From positions 183,502,209-183,566,208 of the forward strand of contig CP136064.1 in NCBI GenBank assembly GCA_032622095.1: 64,000 nt of DNA, given 5' to 3'. Shown piece by piece: positions 1 to 12,540 of this stretch (its first letter is position 1; every line of letters starts with the position of its first letter). Both the position numbers and the translations under genes were made by a program. The notes beneath the pieces were generated by a model, which had not been told where the DNA came from, searched no databases, and was given only the letters and a program-made list of their open reading frames with translations. Source of the stretch: Siphonodentalium dalli (Eukaryota > Mollusca > Scaphopoda > Gadilida > Siphonodentaliidae).

Positions 1-1093
1 CGATCTCGTTCTGTAAATATAAAAGTAGTTAACATATTTAACTTGGTCGCATATATAGGGGTTATTGACAAAGCGTACACGTGTTGTATATACCACATAG
101 CTATATAACTACTACATTTCCATAGGTGAATAATCCTATGATACTTGATTTGCATCTTACGGCATATATACATATGTATCAACAAAAATAGTGATATATG
201 TACCACATAGCTGCACAGACCTATTTTCGAACATCATATTTGAATACATTCGTATCTTGTGTTCCGCGTTGGCACTTCCTCGTCACCCGCGTTGTCAAAT
301 AGTCGTTGCACCACCTCCACGTTATGCTCAATAAAATGCTTATTTGTGGGACATTTGCACTGAAATTTTGTGGAAATGCTTGGGAGATGTTTGGCTTCGA
401 ATTGGCTCAATCGCACCCACCGATAAGTGTATATTTTTGAAAAAAATGATGGATGTTTTGTCAACAATGCCGGTATTTTGGCCAAGGGTATCCAGTTGGT
501 GGCACCACTACAGCAGCGTGTATCGTTTGCTCAGACATTTAACCACTGCCAGCACCCTTCACAATAACCAGTTCACTGGGATAAATCAATGATAGGTGAT
601 ATGAATCATTCCATTGTCCTAACAAACGGACTTTGGCGGCGAAAACTCAATTTCACCGCCACGGAAAACACAAATTTTACTTGTTGCCGCGTTGGCCATC
701 CTTGTTTTCCCGGGATATCCTTGTTTTCCCGGGATCGGTTCCTCCGTGTGATTACCATGCATGCGAGCATTGCCGGGCAACTAATATCAAATTTCATATT
801 ACTCATAATGTTATTAATTTTATGCTGAACTGTCAATAGAATGAATAAGAAGGAAAGTCAAAGAGTTTCAGAAAAGGGATATTGTTTTAATTGTGTAAAT
901 GGAATTATTCTCATTTCAAACAGTTCTCCAATAAATGTGGGCTGCAGGGCGGCCATGTTTTTGAACGAAATTCGGAAGTAATCTATGGCTCTTATTTGGG
1001 TCACCCGAAGATCCATATAAAGTTTGGTGTTGATCGGATAACGGAGATCTCTGAAACAGTTCACAACAACACAAATGACCAACTTCGGCCATA
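1..1093. other. No gene recognised (intergenic)
   Basis: AT-rich sequence with no ORF that resembles a known protein. A short direct duplication ending in CCCGGGAT lies at about 700-736. The only structure near the right edge is the start of the MITE-arm satellite. Confidence 0.6.
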
Positions 1094-2406
1094 CAGTAAT
1101 GCCCTAAATAATCGACTCCTTAACCACAGCAGAATTATGGGTAACTTTCAGGATTTAGTCGGAAAATGGCTTGTTGCCATTCATCGGAAAGCTCTCACTT
1201 ACAGTAATGCCCTAAATAATCGACTCCTTAACCACAACAGAATTATGGGTAACTTTTCAGGATTTAGTCGGAAAATGGCTTGTTGCCATTCATCGGAAAG
1301 CTCTCACCTACAGTAATGCCCTAAATAATCGATTCCTTAACCACAGCAGAATTATGGGTAATTTTTCAGGATTTAGTTGGAAATATGGCTTGTTGCCATT
1401 CATCGGAAAGCTCTCACTTACAGTAATGCCCTAAATAATCGACTCCTTAACCACAGCACAATTATGGGTAATTTTTCAGGATTTAGTCGGAAAATGGCTT
1501 GTTGCCATTCATCGGAAAGCTCTCACTTACAGTAATGCCCTAAATAATCGACTCCTTAACCACAGCAAAATTATTGGTAATTTTTTCGGGATTTAGTCAC
1601 AAATATGGCTTGTTGCCATTCATCGGAATGCTCTCACTTACAGTAATGCCTTAAATAATCGACTCCTTAACCACAGCAGAATTATGGGTAATTTTTCAGG
1701 ATTTAGTTGGAAATATGGCTTGTTGCCATTCATCGGAAAGCTCCCACTTACAGTAATGCCCTAAATAATCGACTCCTACCACAACAAAATTAAGGGTAAT
1801 TTTTCAAGATTTAGTCGGAAATATGGCTTGTTGCCATTCATCGGAAAGCTCTCACTTACAGTAATGCACTAAATAATCGACTCCTTAACCACAGCAGAAT
1901 TATGGGTAATTTTTCAGGATTTAGTTGGAAATATGGCTTGTTGTCATTCATCGGAAAGCTCTCACTTACAGTAATGCCCTAAATAATCGACTCCTTAACC
2001 ACAGCAGAATTATGGGTAATTTTACAGGATTTAGTTGGAAATATGGCTTGTTGCCATTCATTGGAAAGCTCTCACTTACAGTAATGCCCTAAATAATCGA
2101 CTCCTTAACCACAGCATAATTATGGGTAATTTTTCAGGATTTAGTCGGAAATATGGCTTGTTGCCATTCATTGGAAAGCTCTCACTTACAGTAATGCCAT
2201 AAATAATCGACTCCTTAAAAACAGCAGAATTATGGGTAATTTTCAGGATTTAGTCGGAAATATGACTTGTTGCCATTCATCGGAAAGCTCTCAGTTTCCG
2301 ATGAATGGCAACAAGCCATATTTCCAACTAAATCCAGTGCTAAATCCTGAAAAAATTACCCATAATTCTGCTGTGGTTAAGAAGTCGATTATTTAGGACA
2401 TTACTG
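1094..2406. repeat. Satellite built from one arm of the CAGTAATGCCC foldback MITE
   Basis: Eleven direct units of about 109-110 bp start near 1094, 1202, 1312, 1421, 1530, 1641, 1751, 1859, 1969, 2079 and 2189. Each begins CAGTAATGCCCTAAATAATC and ends near GGAAAGCTCTCA. This is exactly the left arm of the palindromic MITE found elsewhere in the window (for example 11,972-12,184). The array closes with one inverted unit (about 2290-2406) ending GGACATTACTG and flanked by TA. So the whole reads as a single MITE whose left arm was amplified in tandem. Units differ by scattered substitutions and small indels. Confidence 0.93.
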
Positions 2407-3269
2407 TATGTACGTCAAATTCACCAATTGGGCGGTGGCCTTGTGGAGGTTTGGGGTCAATCTTTAAAATAAATTCTTTGAGAGAAAAAACTCTCTTTAA
2501 ATAAATGCTCTTCATATCTGTTCAAATTATTATTTTTTTTTTCAGTTCTGAATATCTCCGTTATTTAGTCAATTTAAATTTCTTTGAAAAAAACACTCTT
2601 TTTGAAAGAATCGTTTATAAAAACATGTTTTTTATTTTGTGTTTAAATTCTGAATATCTCCGTTATTTCGTCAATATAATCACTATGTTGTGCCCATGGT
2701 CAGTTCAGTATTAAGATTTATATATAACGTAATGGTGGCCGGGCTCGATGGCCGTACATATTGTACAGAACTATATATGGGGAATAATATCCGAAATTAA
2801 GTACCTATATACCTGACAATGCTAGTGTTTAAGACTGAACACATGAACACGTTCAATATCTTATGCAGACGAACATTTGTTTTTGCAGTGTATATCTGAT
2901 AGCTATGCGGATCGGGTGACAAATCATGGTCACATTGTTGATGTTGAAAAACACATGTTCCAGACTGAAGGTGCTCAAAAGCACACCACCAATATTCACA
3001 ATCCTGGAGTGATATACCGTGTCCAAACACCCCGAGTTAGTTTTTATGTCATCACAAGCCGCAGCCAAGACAGAGTGGATATTGTTTTCTGAAGTCATGC
3101 AGCTGCCAAAATATAATATACGTGAAGTTGTTGGTTTACTTTTTTCGAGTTCATTTCAATGTCTATAGCTATTTCAATATCAGATTAATTATTTGGAGTA
3201 TAACTATAAATTATATAGACACTCATCTTCACAACAAATTGGTGACACAGTCTTGTTTTACACGATGTA
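2407..3269. other. No gene recognised
   Basis: AT-rich. A diverged direct repeat around 'CTGAATATCTCCGTTATTT' occurs at about 2547 and 2649. No coding evidence. Confidence 0.5.
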
Positions 3270-3437
3270 CAGTAATGCCCTAAGTAATCGACTTCTTATG
3301 GCTTGTTGCCATTCATTCGGAAAGCTCTCGCCGAGAGCTTTCCGATGAATGGCAACAAACCATATTTCCGACGAAATCCTGAAAAGTTACCCATAATTCT
3401 GCTTTGGTTAAGAGGTCGATTACTTAGGGCATTACTG
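3270..3437. mobile_element. TA-flanked foldback MITE (CAGTAATGCCC family), deleted left arm
   Basis: Starts CAGTAATGCCCTAAGTAATC and ends GGGCATTACTG, with TA on both sides. The left arm has lost its middle part, so it pairs with only part of the right arm. Terminal bases and TA target are of the Tc1/mariner-pogo type. No coding capacity. Confidence 0.88.
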
Positions 3438-4318
3438 TAAATCCCCGTGATGATCATGCATGCATGTATCTTCACGAACAATTAACAACTGAAATGGTTA
3501 TCAGATCCAAGACTTTTTATGAAAATATTGTTGTCGGTAATTTGAATTCGCGCAGCTTATACAACCCCGGTAACCGGAACGGATGATAGCAGAGGATATG
3601 GTGATAGCAGATGAGATAGAATATATGTGTCTTCACACCCAAATTGGTAAACGGCATAAATACAGGGGAAAGCTAGGAATAGATCAGACATCCAACAATT
3701 TTTTTCCCTCGGAACACGGATAATCCATTGTGATATTTCCAGCTTCAGTACAACGCTGTTACCCATAATATTCAAATGACATTATTTTCGCAACACCGAA
3801 CTGCCAGTTTTTACACATTTTGTGTGATTCTGTCCAGTATAAACAACGAACATTATACTCAAGCATGACTGACTCATTTCAATGGCATCTACAAGTGTCA
3901 GTAGATAATTTCCTCTCATCTGAATTCAATGATACCAAAAAAGCGACATTACTTTCTCAATCTGGGACCGGGTGATAGCAACTGTCATATTCGATGAGAG
4001 TGGGTGATAGCACATATGTTATCTCCATTTCTTTGTCAATAAATCAGAACAAGACTGAAGTTTTCCCTATATAGAAATATATCCTGCACAAGTGAGATAC
4101 TGTTTTTGACCGTAAGATAATGGTTACTAAGTGACCATGCATCCACATCCATATATGCACTGATACATAATTGTATAATAGGCTAACTATGTGCGCGTGT
4201 GTTATATAGCATATGCTTCAATGTATGTGTCGATTACATAGAGAATATGTACATGGTATATGGTCAACGATATACATCACAAAGATTTAATCAAAAGCAC
4301 AGAACTATTGTGGGTCAT

Positions 4319-4398
4319 GTCTCTATTCCGAGGGTTCGCTATTCTGAAGGTTCTCTATTCCGAAGGTTCTCTATTCCGAAGGTTCGCTATTCCGAAGT
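4319..4398. repeat. Minisatellite, unit about 17 bp
   Basis: About five imperfect units of the type CTATTCCGAAGGTTCT in direct order. Confidence 0.85.
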
Positions 4399-4807
4399 AA
4401 TTTGTGAGCGTTAATTCGGATTATGCATCTTTAAGTCATGTGTGAAAACTTAATAGCAGAACAGTTTAAATGTGAACTTAATCTCATGTATACTGAGTCA
4501 TATATATTTCGAGAGCGTTTCTTCTCGATCATCCTCAGTCTATAATCGGTTGAAAATGAGCAAAAGGACACTATATACTTGGCCGGTGGCCATGATGCAT
4601 TGTGGCCCAGTGTTTCTCCGGATAGTTAGAGAAAGTTTCTTGATGGCAACCCTACAATGCCATGTCTTTATTGAAAGGGGACTGTATACTAAATCCGGCC
4701 ATTTGTGGGACCATCTCCTATTATACTCAACAGAATATATGCAACAAATGAACCATGGATGAGTGCAAAATACACTCATTCACTTTACGAACGATGTAAA
4801 ACAACAT

Positions 4808-4860
4808 GGTAATTTTAATGAAAATGAGTTTATGGCTCATTTTCATTATAATTACCAGCC
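4808..4860. repeat. Short hairpin
   Basis: TGGTAATTTTAATGAAAATG and its near-perfect inverted copy (CATTTTCATTATAATTACCA) are separated by about 10 bases. Function unknown. It directly precedes a TTAA-MITE remnant. Confidence 0.7.
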
Positions 4861-5043
4861 CGTAGGGCACCTCGCATATATAAGATATTGCATTGGCCTA
4901 ACAATATTTACCTTGACTTTGTAAGACAGTGCATTCTCTTATATATGCTAGGCTCTCTATGGGAGACTCGCATATATAAGAGAATGCACTTGCACAGGGT
5001 CTTTAATGCTGCACCAGTGCAGCTCCCATCATGAACAGGTTAA
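4861..5043. mobile_element. Partial TTAA-flanked MITE (CATATATAAGAGAATGCA family)
   Basis: Contains the diagnostic inverted modules CGCATATATAAGAGAATGCA and TGCATTCTCTTATATATGC and the GCTGCACCAGTGCAGC block. It ends AACAGG followed by TTAA. The left terminus is missing. Related full copies are at 11,525-11,771 and 17,601-17,835. Confidence 0.75.
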
Positions 5044-5474
5044 GGGGCCAAGAAACATATTGTATATATGTTATTTGCACATTACACGCTGATGTGAAAC
5101 ACTCCGCTGGGGCGCATAGTGAACCAACTTTATCAAATCAGGAATTTTAATTAATTTTGTATCAAAATGACTAGAACACAACTTCATTCTATTATACAAA
5201 ATAAATATAGTAACTTCTGTTACTCGTTTGTTTATCAACCATTTGTTCGGGACTGTTTATTTCCATTTTTCGTAGTTGAGATGTCATTTTTACGAAGGGG
5301 TACATTCATTGTTGTTTCAATTTTGGACAATAATAGTCTAATGATGCAATCTTCAAATGGGTGTAGTGGCCGAGTCGTAAAACATCAGTTTGAAGTAGTG
5401 AAATAAGGATATAATATGTCTTTAAAGATGTTTTTCCAGGCTCCATGATTCCAGGATTCACCCCTCCACCCTTA

Positions 5475-5684
5475 CACTAATGCCCTAAATAATCGACTCC
5501 TTAACAACAGCAGAATTATGGGTAACTTTTCAGGATTTAGTCGGAAATATGGCTTGTTGCCATTCATCGGAAAGCTCTCAGTGAGATCATTTTGAATGGC
5601 AAGAAGCCATTTTTCTGACTAAATCCTGAAAAGTTACACATAATTCTGCTGTGGTTAAGGAGTCGATTATTTAGGGCATTACTG
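5475..5684. mobile_element. TA-flanked foldback MITE (CAGTAATGCCC family)
   Basis: About 210-bp nearly complete palindrome, CACTAATGCCC...GGGCATTACTG, flanked by TA. The central loop is near GCTCTCAGTGAGATC. The 17-20 bp to its left (CACCCCTCCACCCTTA) are also found left of the copy at 44,564. Confidence 0.92.
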
Positions 5685-7151
5685 TAAAATAATAGATACC
5701 AATCAAGGAAACCTCTCCGGAAAAATGATTAGTATCAATTGCATTAAGAATTTCTTATCACATTCTCAACAGTTTTAAGGGCTATTTTTAGAACATATAT
5801 CTTGTGAATATGTTCGGAGCATACATGGAGTATACCAAGAGGGAGAACTCTATCTTGTTAGCGCCCTCACTGCAGTCTAGGCAAATTTCATTTCAGCTTG
5901 GAGATTTCACCATGAATTACTCTCTGCTGCATCAGATATACACCACTATATTATGCCTTTATAGACATATAATACACCCAATCTTTAGTTTTATCTGCAT
6001 TTTATTCACAAAAAAGCTAGCTGTAGTTATAAACTGGGGTTTTATAAAATATTATGTGATTGTTGTAATTATGGCCAGGAAGAGATACACTACTATATAC
6101 ACAAGGGCCTTGCGAATTGATTTGATTCCATGCAATTCGAAATCGTTCGTCTCATTTCATTCGATTCATATCAGCTACTATGATTTGGATTTTGTCAAAT
6201 CTTTGGCGACAGGTGCATTTTCGTGCTTTCTACAGACCACAATGCTCTTACCAGAAAAGAAAATTCACTATAATAAGGTAGTAAACGACTTAAACGTACG
6301 CACGTACCGTTATGTCCGATGGCAGGACATGTAATGTTATCGCCAACTAATGATTGACCCAATCCATAAGAATGACATAAGTGAACAACAAAATTGCCAT
6401 ACAAGGCTGTGTGCTAGTGTCATTCCAGGAATCATGGGAATTCCATAACACAAATGTATGCCAGATTTTAGATCTTTGTTTGATTTCATCGAAAGTGTAG
6501 CAAAAAATAGTGTGCTATTCAACAAAGTGAAACGGGCATCACGCGGTACGTACGCTTGTCTGTATTTACGTCAACATTGGTCCTCTCATGCATGTATGCT
6601 CTTATCTGTACTCAACGATTGCTTATGGGTACAGAAAATACATAGAAGTGTGTTGATTAAAGCGCATAATCTGCGAATATTGCACTGCATCGATGATCAC
6701 CAGGCAGTTTTCGCCAGGCAATTTTAGGTGTTTCTTCGAAGTTCTATGTATTTGAACTTGATTGGCTCAGTAACAATGATTCGATTCAAGATTCGAGTCG
6801 TTTTCCTGATTCGAGATTTTATTCAAAATAAAAACACCCGATTCACAGCTAGGGCCTTTGCACCCATCAGTAAGCCCGAGGGTCCCATCTTATCTTCGAG
6901 GACCCCACATGCAAAATCTCAGTTTTCATTCATAGTGAAAATCTAATGTTGTGTTTTAAATGAATCATGATTTATATTATTTTTTAATAAAAATAATTAG
7001 TTTGTGTTTTATTATGTTTAACACGTTGAATGCAGGAAATCATTGCCAAATCGTGGCAAGATAGATACCCGTTGTAGACCATAATTTGGCTTCAATGAAG
7101 CAAGAATTGGATGACGTCGCGACTTTGGATGACAGAAACGGCGATTGATAG
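5685..7151. other. No gene recognised
   Basis: Includes a 176-codon open frame at 5804-6334 (+), rich in Ile, Tyr and Leu, with no recognisable domain and no clear conserved pattern. I treat it as a chance ORF in AT-rich DNA. ATTCGATTC-like clusters occur at about 6115-6175 and 6778-6845. Confidence 0.5.
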
Positions 7152-8246
7152 TACTACGAGATAATTTGTAGCCGGCAATGGCGGAAGGAATTTGGGTATT
7201 CCCACCACCAGTGCCAACTACGAGTTATCTCGTAGACACAATTGGACACGTTTGAGCAACAAATATGAAGTAGAATGTAACCCAAGCAAGTTATTTTGGT
7301 GGTCAGCATATTTATGGAGGTGTGTGTGTCGTTGTTGTGGTTATAGCTCGTTATATAGTTATATTATGGCTGATTCCATATAATCCATCCGTCTGGAAAT
7401 AAGTTACCCTTACCCCAAACCTCTATGCTACACAAAACCATTTATCCGTACATACATATGGAGCAGTTCGATGAACTGCATGACGTCTAGAGTATGGTAA
7501 TTGTTATGCTTTCCATTGTCCAACACGTTCGGAAGAGGGTACAATGCAGCTTTGGGGAATAATTGTTCCGCTTTACTTGAATTATAAATAATAAAATACC
7601 TAGCCCCCAAATGGAGCCGCACAGTGTATTCCAAAAACAACTGCTGTGTTCCCTAATAATGAGATAATGGTAGCATCAACGTGCGTAACGTCATGGATTA
7701 ACCGCTTATCTTGTATTGGATGCGTCCATTCGCACATGCGTGAGAGGGAACAGATTTGGCAGGCCTGTGTGACGTGTGTGGGTGGTTGTGCGAAGTTTCA
7801 ATGTGTTGAAACACAATGATGTAACCATTCCTCGAAACTGCCTTCGCATGTTTGTACATTGTGAATATCCCCCCACCTGACTGTGTTTGCAAGCGTGCAT
7901 GCACATTATCAGTCTATTGAATACCAAAAACCCAGTTCAATTGCCAACACACGACTGCCTCTGGTGGTCACTCAGTGAGACAGTCCCAGCTGTATTCACT
8001 CACAACTGGATCATTTTGAGTAGAATATATGTGCTCATGGTGCTCACCTCTGTTGAACAATGCAAGGAGAGCCACACTATTTATTTGATAAAATCACTGT
8101 TCTGATGTCCCGAGGCGGGTTTTCGTGGCGCATCGACTTATTCCACTGCTTCCGTTTGTCAGTTACACGACATGGAAACCACTACGAGATAACCCGTAGT
8201 GGCAACCTGCGAAGGTTGCGTACTACGAGATAACTCGTAGTGGCAC
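7152..8246. repeat. Pair of compound CTACGAG/CTCGTAG palindromes
   Basis: The word ACTACGAGATAA and its inverse TTATCTCGTAG occur at about 7152-7235 (two, inverted about 65 bp apart). They recur at about 8176-8246, where two self-palindromic copies (CTACGAGATAACTCGTAG type) flank a small AACCTGCGAAGGTT palindrome. They may mark the two ends of one roughly 1.1-kb foldback element. No coding evidence between them. Confidence 0.55.
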
Positions 8247-8554
8247 TCAACATGTTAATAGATAAATGTCTAAAATATTAAAGACACAAAGACCATCTTA
8301 TATATTATGATACAGCATTTTGTGAAACACAATAGATCAGGTACAATTAATGAGTTTGCAATGGAAATTAGCTAGGGTAATACTAAATTTGTGCATGAAT
8401 TTTTGTGATTTTCATTCAGAGTTAACCTGACATCAATGTATACCCACTCTCTAAGTTCTAAAAATAGGGGTGGGCATTATCTTCGAGGACCAACCCATTA
8501 TTTTATTTTGGAGCAAAAATACTGAGCTTACCTTAGGGATGGACTCAAGTCTGC

Positions 8555-8940
8555 AAATAGTGTGTCTGTCATTTGCAGAATGAGGTACCCAGAGGGTGAA
8601 TTTAGTGACGCTATCCCGCACGGTGGGCTAGCATCACCCCAATTTACCTTATGGAAACCTCATTCTGCTTAGGCATCAACTACTATGGAAGACCTAGGAT
8701 CAGATTGAAGTTTCCTAGTTGAAGTTGGAAATGTTCACCCATTAGTCACCTCGATTGTGCATTTTATCTTCTGCAAATTAGGGTATATAGAAACTTCCCA
8801 GAATGTGATACTTCCCAGCGGCCTAAGGTCCCCAGAGGGTGAATTTGGTGATGCTAGCCCACTGTGCGGGATAGCATCACTAAATTCACCCTCTGGTGAC
8901 CTCATTCTGCAAATGACAGACACAATATTTTGCAGGTTCG
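8555..8940. mobile_element. Foldback MITE of the CAGAATGAGGT family
   Basis: Outer ends AATAGTGTGTCTGTCATTTG and CAAATGACAGACACAATATT are inverted. Inside are two palindromic modules (CAGAATGAGGT-CCAGAGGGTGAATTTAG and inverses) separated by a spacer containing GACCTAGGATCAGATTGAAG. The same spacer and modules recur at 20,561-21,000 and 16,720-16,955. Confidence 0.85.
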
Positions 8941-9902
8941 GATGGACTTACAAAACAATTATACTAACCACTGTAGTAAAAAATTTCCCAAAACGTGTTA
9001 TATATCAACATTTTGTTGACGCAATTTGGTATCAAGAGTATGTCCGACTACTATGTCGGTAGCCTCGTCGAATATTTGCTGTGCCGCCAAATATTCCAGG
9101 TGGCGAAAAATAATAGATTTCAAAAATCAATATCTTATGACTCTGAGGTTTGATGTGTGGGTTCAACTCGATTCAAATATTTTTTATCTCCGAAGCCAAA
9201 GAAATAATAATCTAGGAGCCTTAATTTTGATTATGTATCTTTAATTGATTCTGATAACTAAAGCATCTCTTGAAGAATTGTTGTTGTTGTTGGAATCTGA
9301 TGATACGGGAACCATCGAATCGGAAAATATTCCTTTAAGTTTAAATATTAGAACATTTTTAATTTATTTATTAGTCTGAATTTTCTATTTATTGTTTTCA
9401 AGCATGCTATATCACCCACATATCACCCACCCATGCGCCTTTCGCTGCATCACTGGTGGGCAGTCAAAAAGAACTACAGCATTGAACTAACTTGAGTTCA
9501 TCGATCAAACATAATGTATAGTGCCATGCTCAACTGTTATTGACTATACAAAATTGCGATTGGACTCGAAGTATATTTGAGAAAAATTAATGTGTTCCGT
9601 GGATCAATGCAAATGACTAAAATCCATGTTGATATTGTGTAACAAACTGGAGAACCGTTCTATCATTAAATCCTTGTCAACAGAGATCATTGTTCTCGCA
9701 TGGACAAATAAGATTCAACAGAAATGCCTTATCATGCACCAAAAATGATAGAGGTGCTGGGGAAACTTGGTGGTATCGAGAATGCACTTATTTCCGAAAA
9801 CACACGAATGGTTTTGGCATCACTCGGAAGAGTGGCTGATTAGAAAAACCTAACCGGAACAGAAGACACAATATCAAATTTATGCAAAAATATAACCAAA
9901 CG
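8941..9902. other. No gene recognised
   Basis: AT-rich. Only a small duplicated ATATCACCCAC at about 9409-9430 stands out. Confidence 0.5.
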
Positions 9903-10137
9903 AGAGGCCGATCATGATCGGCAGATGTTAACCCATCCCTTGGCGATAGTAAATTACTATGATCAGAATCATAAATGAGAGTTTTGGTGATGAATTATAG
10001 AGTATACTGTTATGTACTATTATAGACAAATGTACATAACACAAATTATTGGAATTTATGGGTAAACTCGCATTTATATAAGAGAATGCACTGGTACAGG
10101 ATCTGTAATGCTGCACCACCACAGCCTTGGGTTAAAT
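9903..10137. repeat. Interspersed repeat shared with 54,391-54,548, plus TTAA-MITE fragment
   Basis: GCGATAGTAAATTACTATGA through ACACAAATTATTGGAATTTA aligns over about 150 bp with 54,391-54,548. At 10,066-10,137 follows a fragment of the TATATAAGAGAATGCAC family ending in GGGTTAA. Confidence 0.75.
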
Positions 10138-10739
10138 GTGAAAGGTGACCTGGACATGGAATACTTGGGTTAAGAGAGATGACAGGAAGACAGCCTTTAC
10201 AGGTTATGCCATCCCCAATAACTCATTGTCTGTATAAATTAATTGTGTAAAAATATGTTATATTGAGTTATGAATAAATAATCATAGTCATAGTTATAGA
10301 GTCCAATTTAAGTTAACAATGATAATGTATCAATTTCTGCCAACAATATAGATCAAGATAAGCCACCTCACTGCTGACCCATTAATATCAATTATATAGC
10401 AAAGCTGTCAACAAATCACAGGAATTGTTTGTTGAAAGCTGACATCTCTATTAAACCAATAACATATATAATGACCTCAGACCATCTGTAGAGTGATATC
10501 TTCAGATGTGCAAGGCAGCACAGATGTCCAAGTCTACTGTTAATATCATGTGATGTGTATTGTTGAATCTTTATTTTAAATTAGATACCATAGCTTCCTT
10601 TATCAGATTATCTGCACATTGGCATAAGAGACATCAGAAAATAATATAGCCTTATCAATAGCTAAGTAGTCCAAAGGCATGGGATGGAATTAGTAAATTG
10701 GATTTAATGTGGCTCCAAACAAATTTACCAGTACATAAC

Positions 10740-11200
10740 GCAAGATTTTGGACCGATTTAAACAAATTTGGTGTCGTAACTCGAGTTACCCTTGGCAGAG
10801 TTATAATGGTGTTAGTTTTTCAAATTTTGTTAACTTTAAAAAAAAAATTGTTTTTAATTCTTTAAAACAAAAAAAATTATTATATATATATTTTTTTTTT
10901 GTTAAATTGAGCAAGGAATTCAATCTAAATTTGTTTTTGTTTTTTTGTAAGTGAATATTTTTTCGGAAAATGGCCATAACTCAGTTAAAAATAGTGGGAT
11001 CAAACCCATATTCGAACTCGTCTTTTGTGCTGAGAAATTCATATACAAAATTTGGTTCTGATCAGATAGAAAATATTTGAGTTATCGCACCATGCGTAAA
11101 GTGTCTACAGACAGACAGACAGACGGACGGACTAACGACGAGTGGTCAATCCGGACAACGACACTATGTTTACCATACTATGGTATGGGTAAACATAAAA
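10740..11200 (+). repeat. Interspersed repeat with ACAGACAGACGGACGG tail
   Basis: Contains GACCGATTTAAACAAATTTG, GGTTCTGATCAGATAGAAAA and a tail of CAGA/CGGA units ending in a short ACCATACTATGGT palindrome. Matching blocks lie at about 54,812-55,095 and, more diverged, at 48,725-49,720. It is non-coding. This resembles non-autonomous repeats common in mollusc genomes, but I cannot assign the class. Confidence 0.7.
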
Positions 11201-11524
11201 ACACATTTGTTATATCGACCAATTTGCTCGGGAATAGTTTACATATGTATGTATTGAGACCCCTCTTCCTGTATACACACATTTAGGGTTCGAATGAGCC
11301 ATGTCCTTTTAAGTAGCGTCTTGAGCAATAACGCAAAAAGGGAGATAACACTCATACCATGGACACAGATGAAAGCAGCAAATACCAAGAAATGTTCCAA
11401 TTTATTGTATAAAATGCCTGTTGTAAACATTTGAAACATATTGTACAAAAGTGAAAGTATTTTGGCACATGAGGTGGGGCTTTATTGTTTTCAGCAATAT
11501 ATGTATAATCACAAATCCATTTAA

Positions 11525-11771
11525 CCCTTCCATGACTGGAGCTTCCTCAAATTTTACGAAAACCCTGTGCCAATGCATTCTTTTATGTATGCAAGTCTCC
11601 CATAGGGAGACATATAATTATAAGAGAATGCATTGGCCTAACAATATTTACACTGACCTTGTAAGTCAGTACATTCTCTTATATATGAGAGCGCCCTATG
11701 GGAGACTTGCATATATAAGAGAATGCACTGGCACAGGATCTGCACAAGCATGTCTACCATCATGAAAGGGT
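11525..11771. mobile_element. TTAA-flanked MITE (piggyBac-like target), TATATAAGAGAATGCA family
   Basis: Starts CCCTTCCATGACTGGAGC and ends ATCATGAAAGGGT, with TTAA on both sides. Internally it carries three inverted TGCATTCTCTTATATATG modules. TTAA targets with CCCTTT-like tips are characteristic of piggyBac-type elements. Confidence 0.85.
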
Positions 11772-11971
11772 TTAAGTAAGAGATTTATACAATTATTATG
11801 AAAGTATGAGAACAAATGAACAACTTTTTGCAAAAATGATGGGTCTTGATCGAGTTATTAGTTTTTGTTCAGGTTGGTTTTTGAAGACTGGTACCTAGTA
11901 CAACCTAACTAGTACCCATCCATGTCTGAATGGTAGCATATTGACAGGAGTACATATATTTTGTGTAAATA

Positions 11972-12184
11972 CAGTAATACCCTAAATAATCGACTCCTTA
12001 ACCACAGCAGAATTATGGGTAACTTTTCAGGGTTTAGTCGGAAATATGGCTTGTTGCCATTCATCGGAAAGCTGTCACTGAGAGCTTTCCGATGAATGGC
12101 AACAAGCCGTATTTCTGACTAAATCCTGAAAAGTTACCCATAATTCTTCTGTGGTTAAGGAGTCGATTATTTAGGGCATTACTG
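11972..12184. mobile_element. TA-flanked foldback MITE (CAGTAATGCCC family), intact palindrome
   Basis: About 213 bp with arms near 100 bp that are almost perfectly complementary, closing at CTGTCACTGAGAGCTTTCC. TA lies on both sides. This is a good reference copy for the family. Confidence 0.94.
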
Positions 12185-12290
12185 TATAAAAAAAAATGTC
12201 AAGTGATGTTGGCATACTTATTTTATTGATTGGAAAAACTTGTTCATTAAATTTAAAAAGAAATATATTCATTAAGTCCATATGTGTATA

Positions 12291-12540
12291 ACCCTTTCTT
12301 TACTGAACTATTTAGGAATTTTTCAGATAATAAATTCATTAAATGACCATGGGCCATTTGTTGAACTTAATATCTGAACATATGCCACCAATGAATATGA
12401 ATCTTTCTGGACTTGTATTATCTTTTCATGTTATGTTGTCTGCTTTTATTAACTGAACATCACTCCAAATGAATAATAGACCATTCTGATGAATAATTTT
12501 ATAGCTGAATGGGAGAATCCATTCAGTGTAGAAAGGAAAA
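12291..12540. mobile_element. TTAA-type MITE (CCCTTTCTATACTAAAT family), degraded ends
   Basis: Has the family's CCCTTTCTTTACTGAACT left tip, GTTGAACTTAATATCTGAAC core, AATGAATAATAGACCATTC block and AATCCATTCAGTGTAGAAAG right tip. The best copy is at 44,257-44,500. Confidence 0.78.

Noticed and set aside
1094-2406. CRISPR-like array
   Set aside because: Regularly spaced repeats, but the unit is a transposon arm with no unique spacers, and the sequence is clearly animal.
5804-6334. 176-codon plus-strand ORF
   Set aside because: Composition is AT-driven (Ile, Tyr, Leu, Phe), with no domain words, no good context and no supporting splice or promoter signals. Likely chance.
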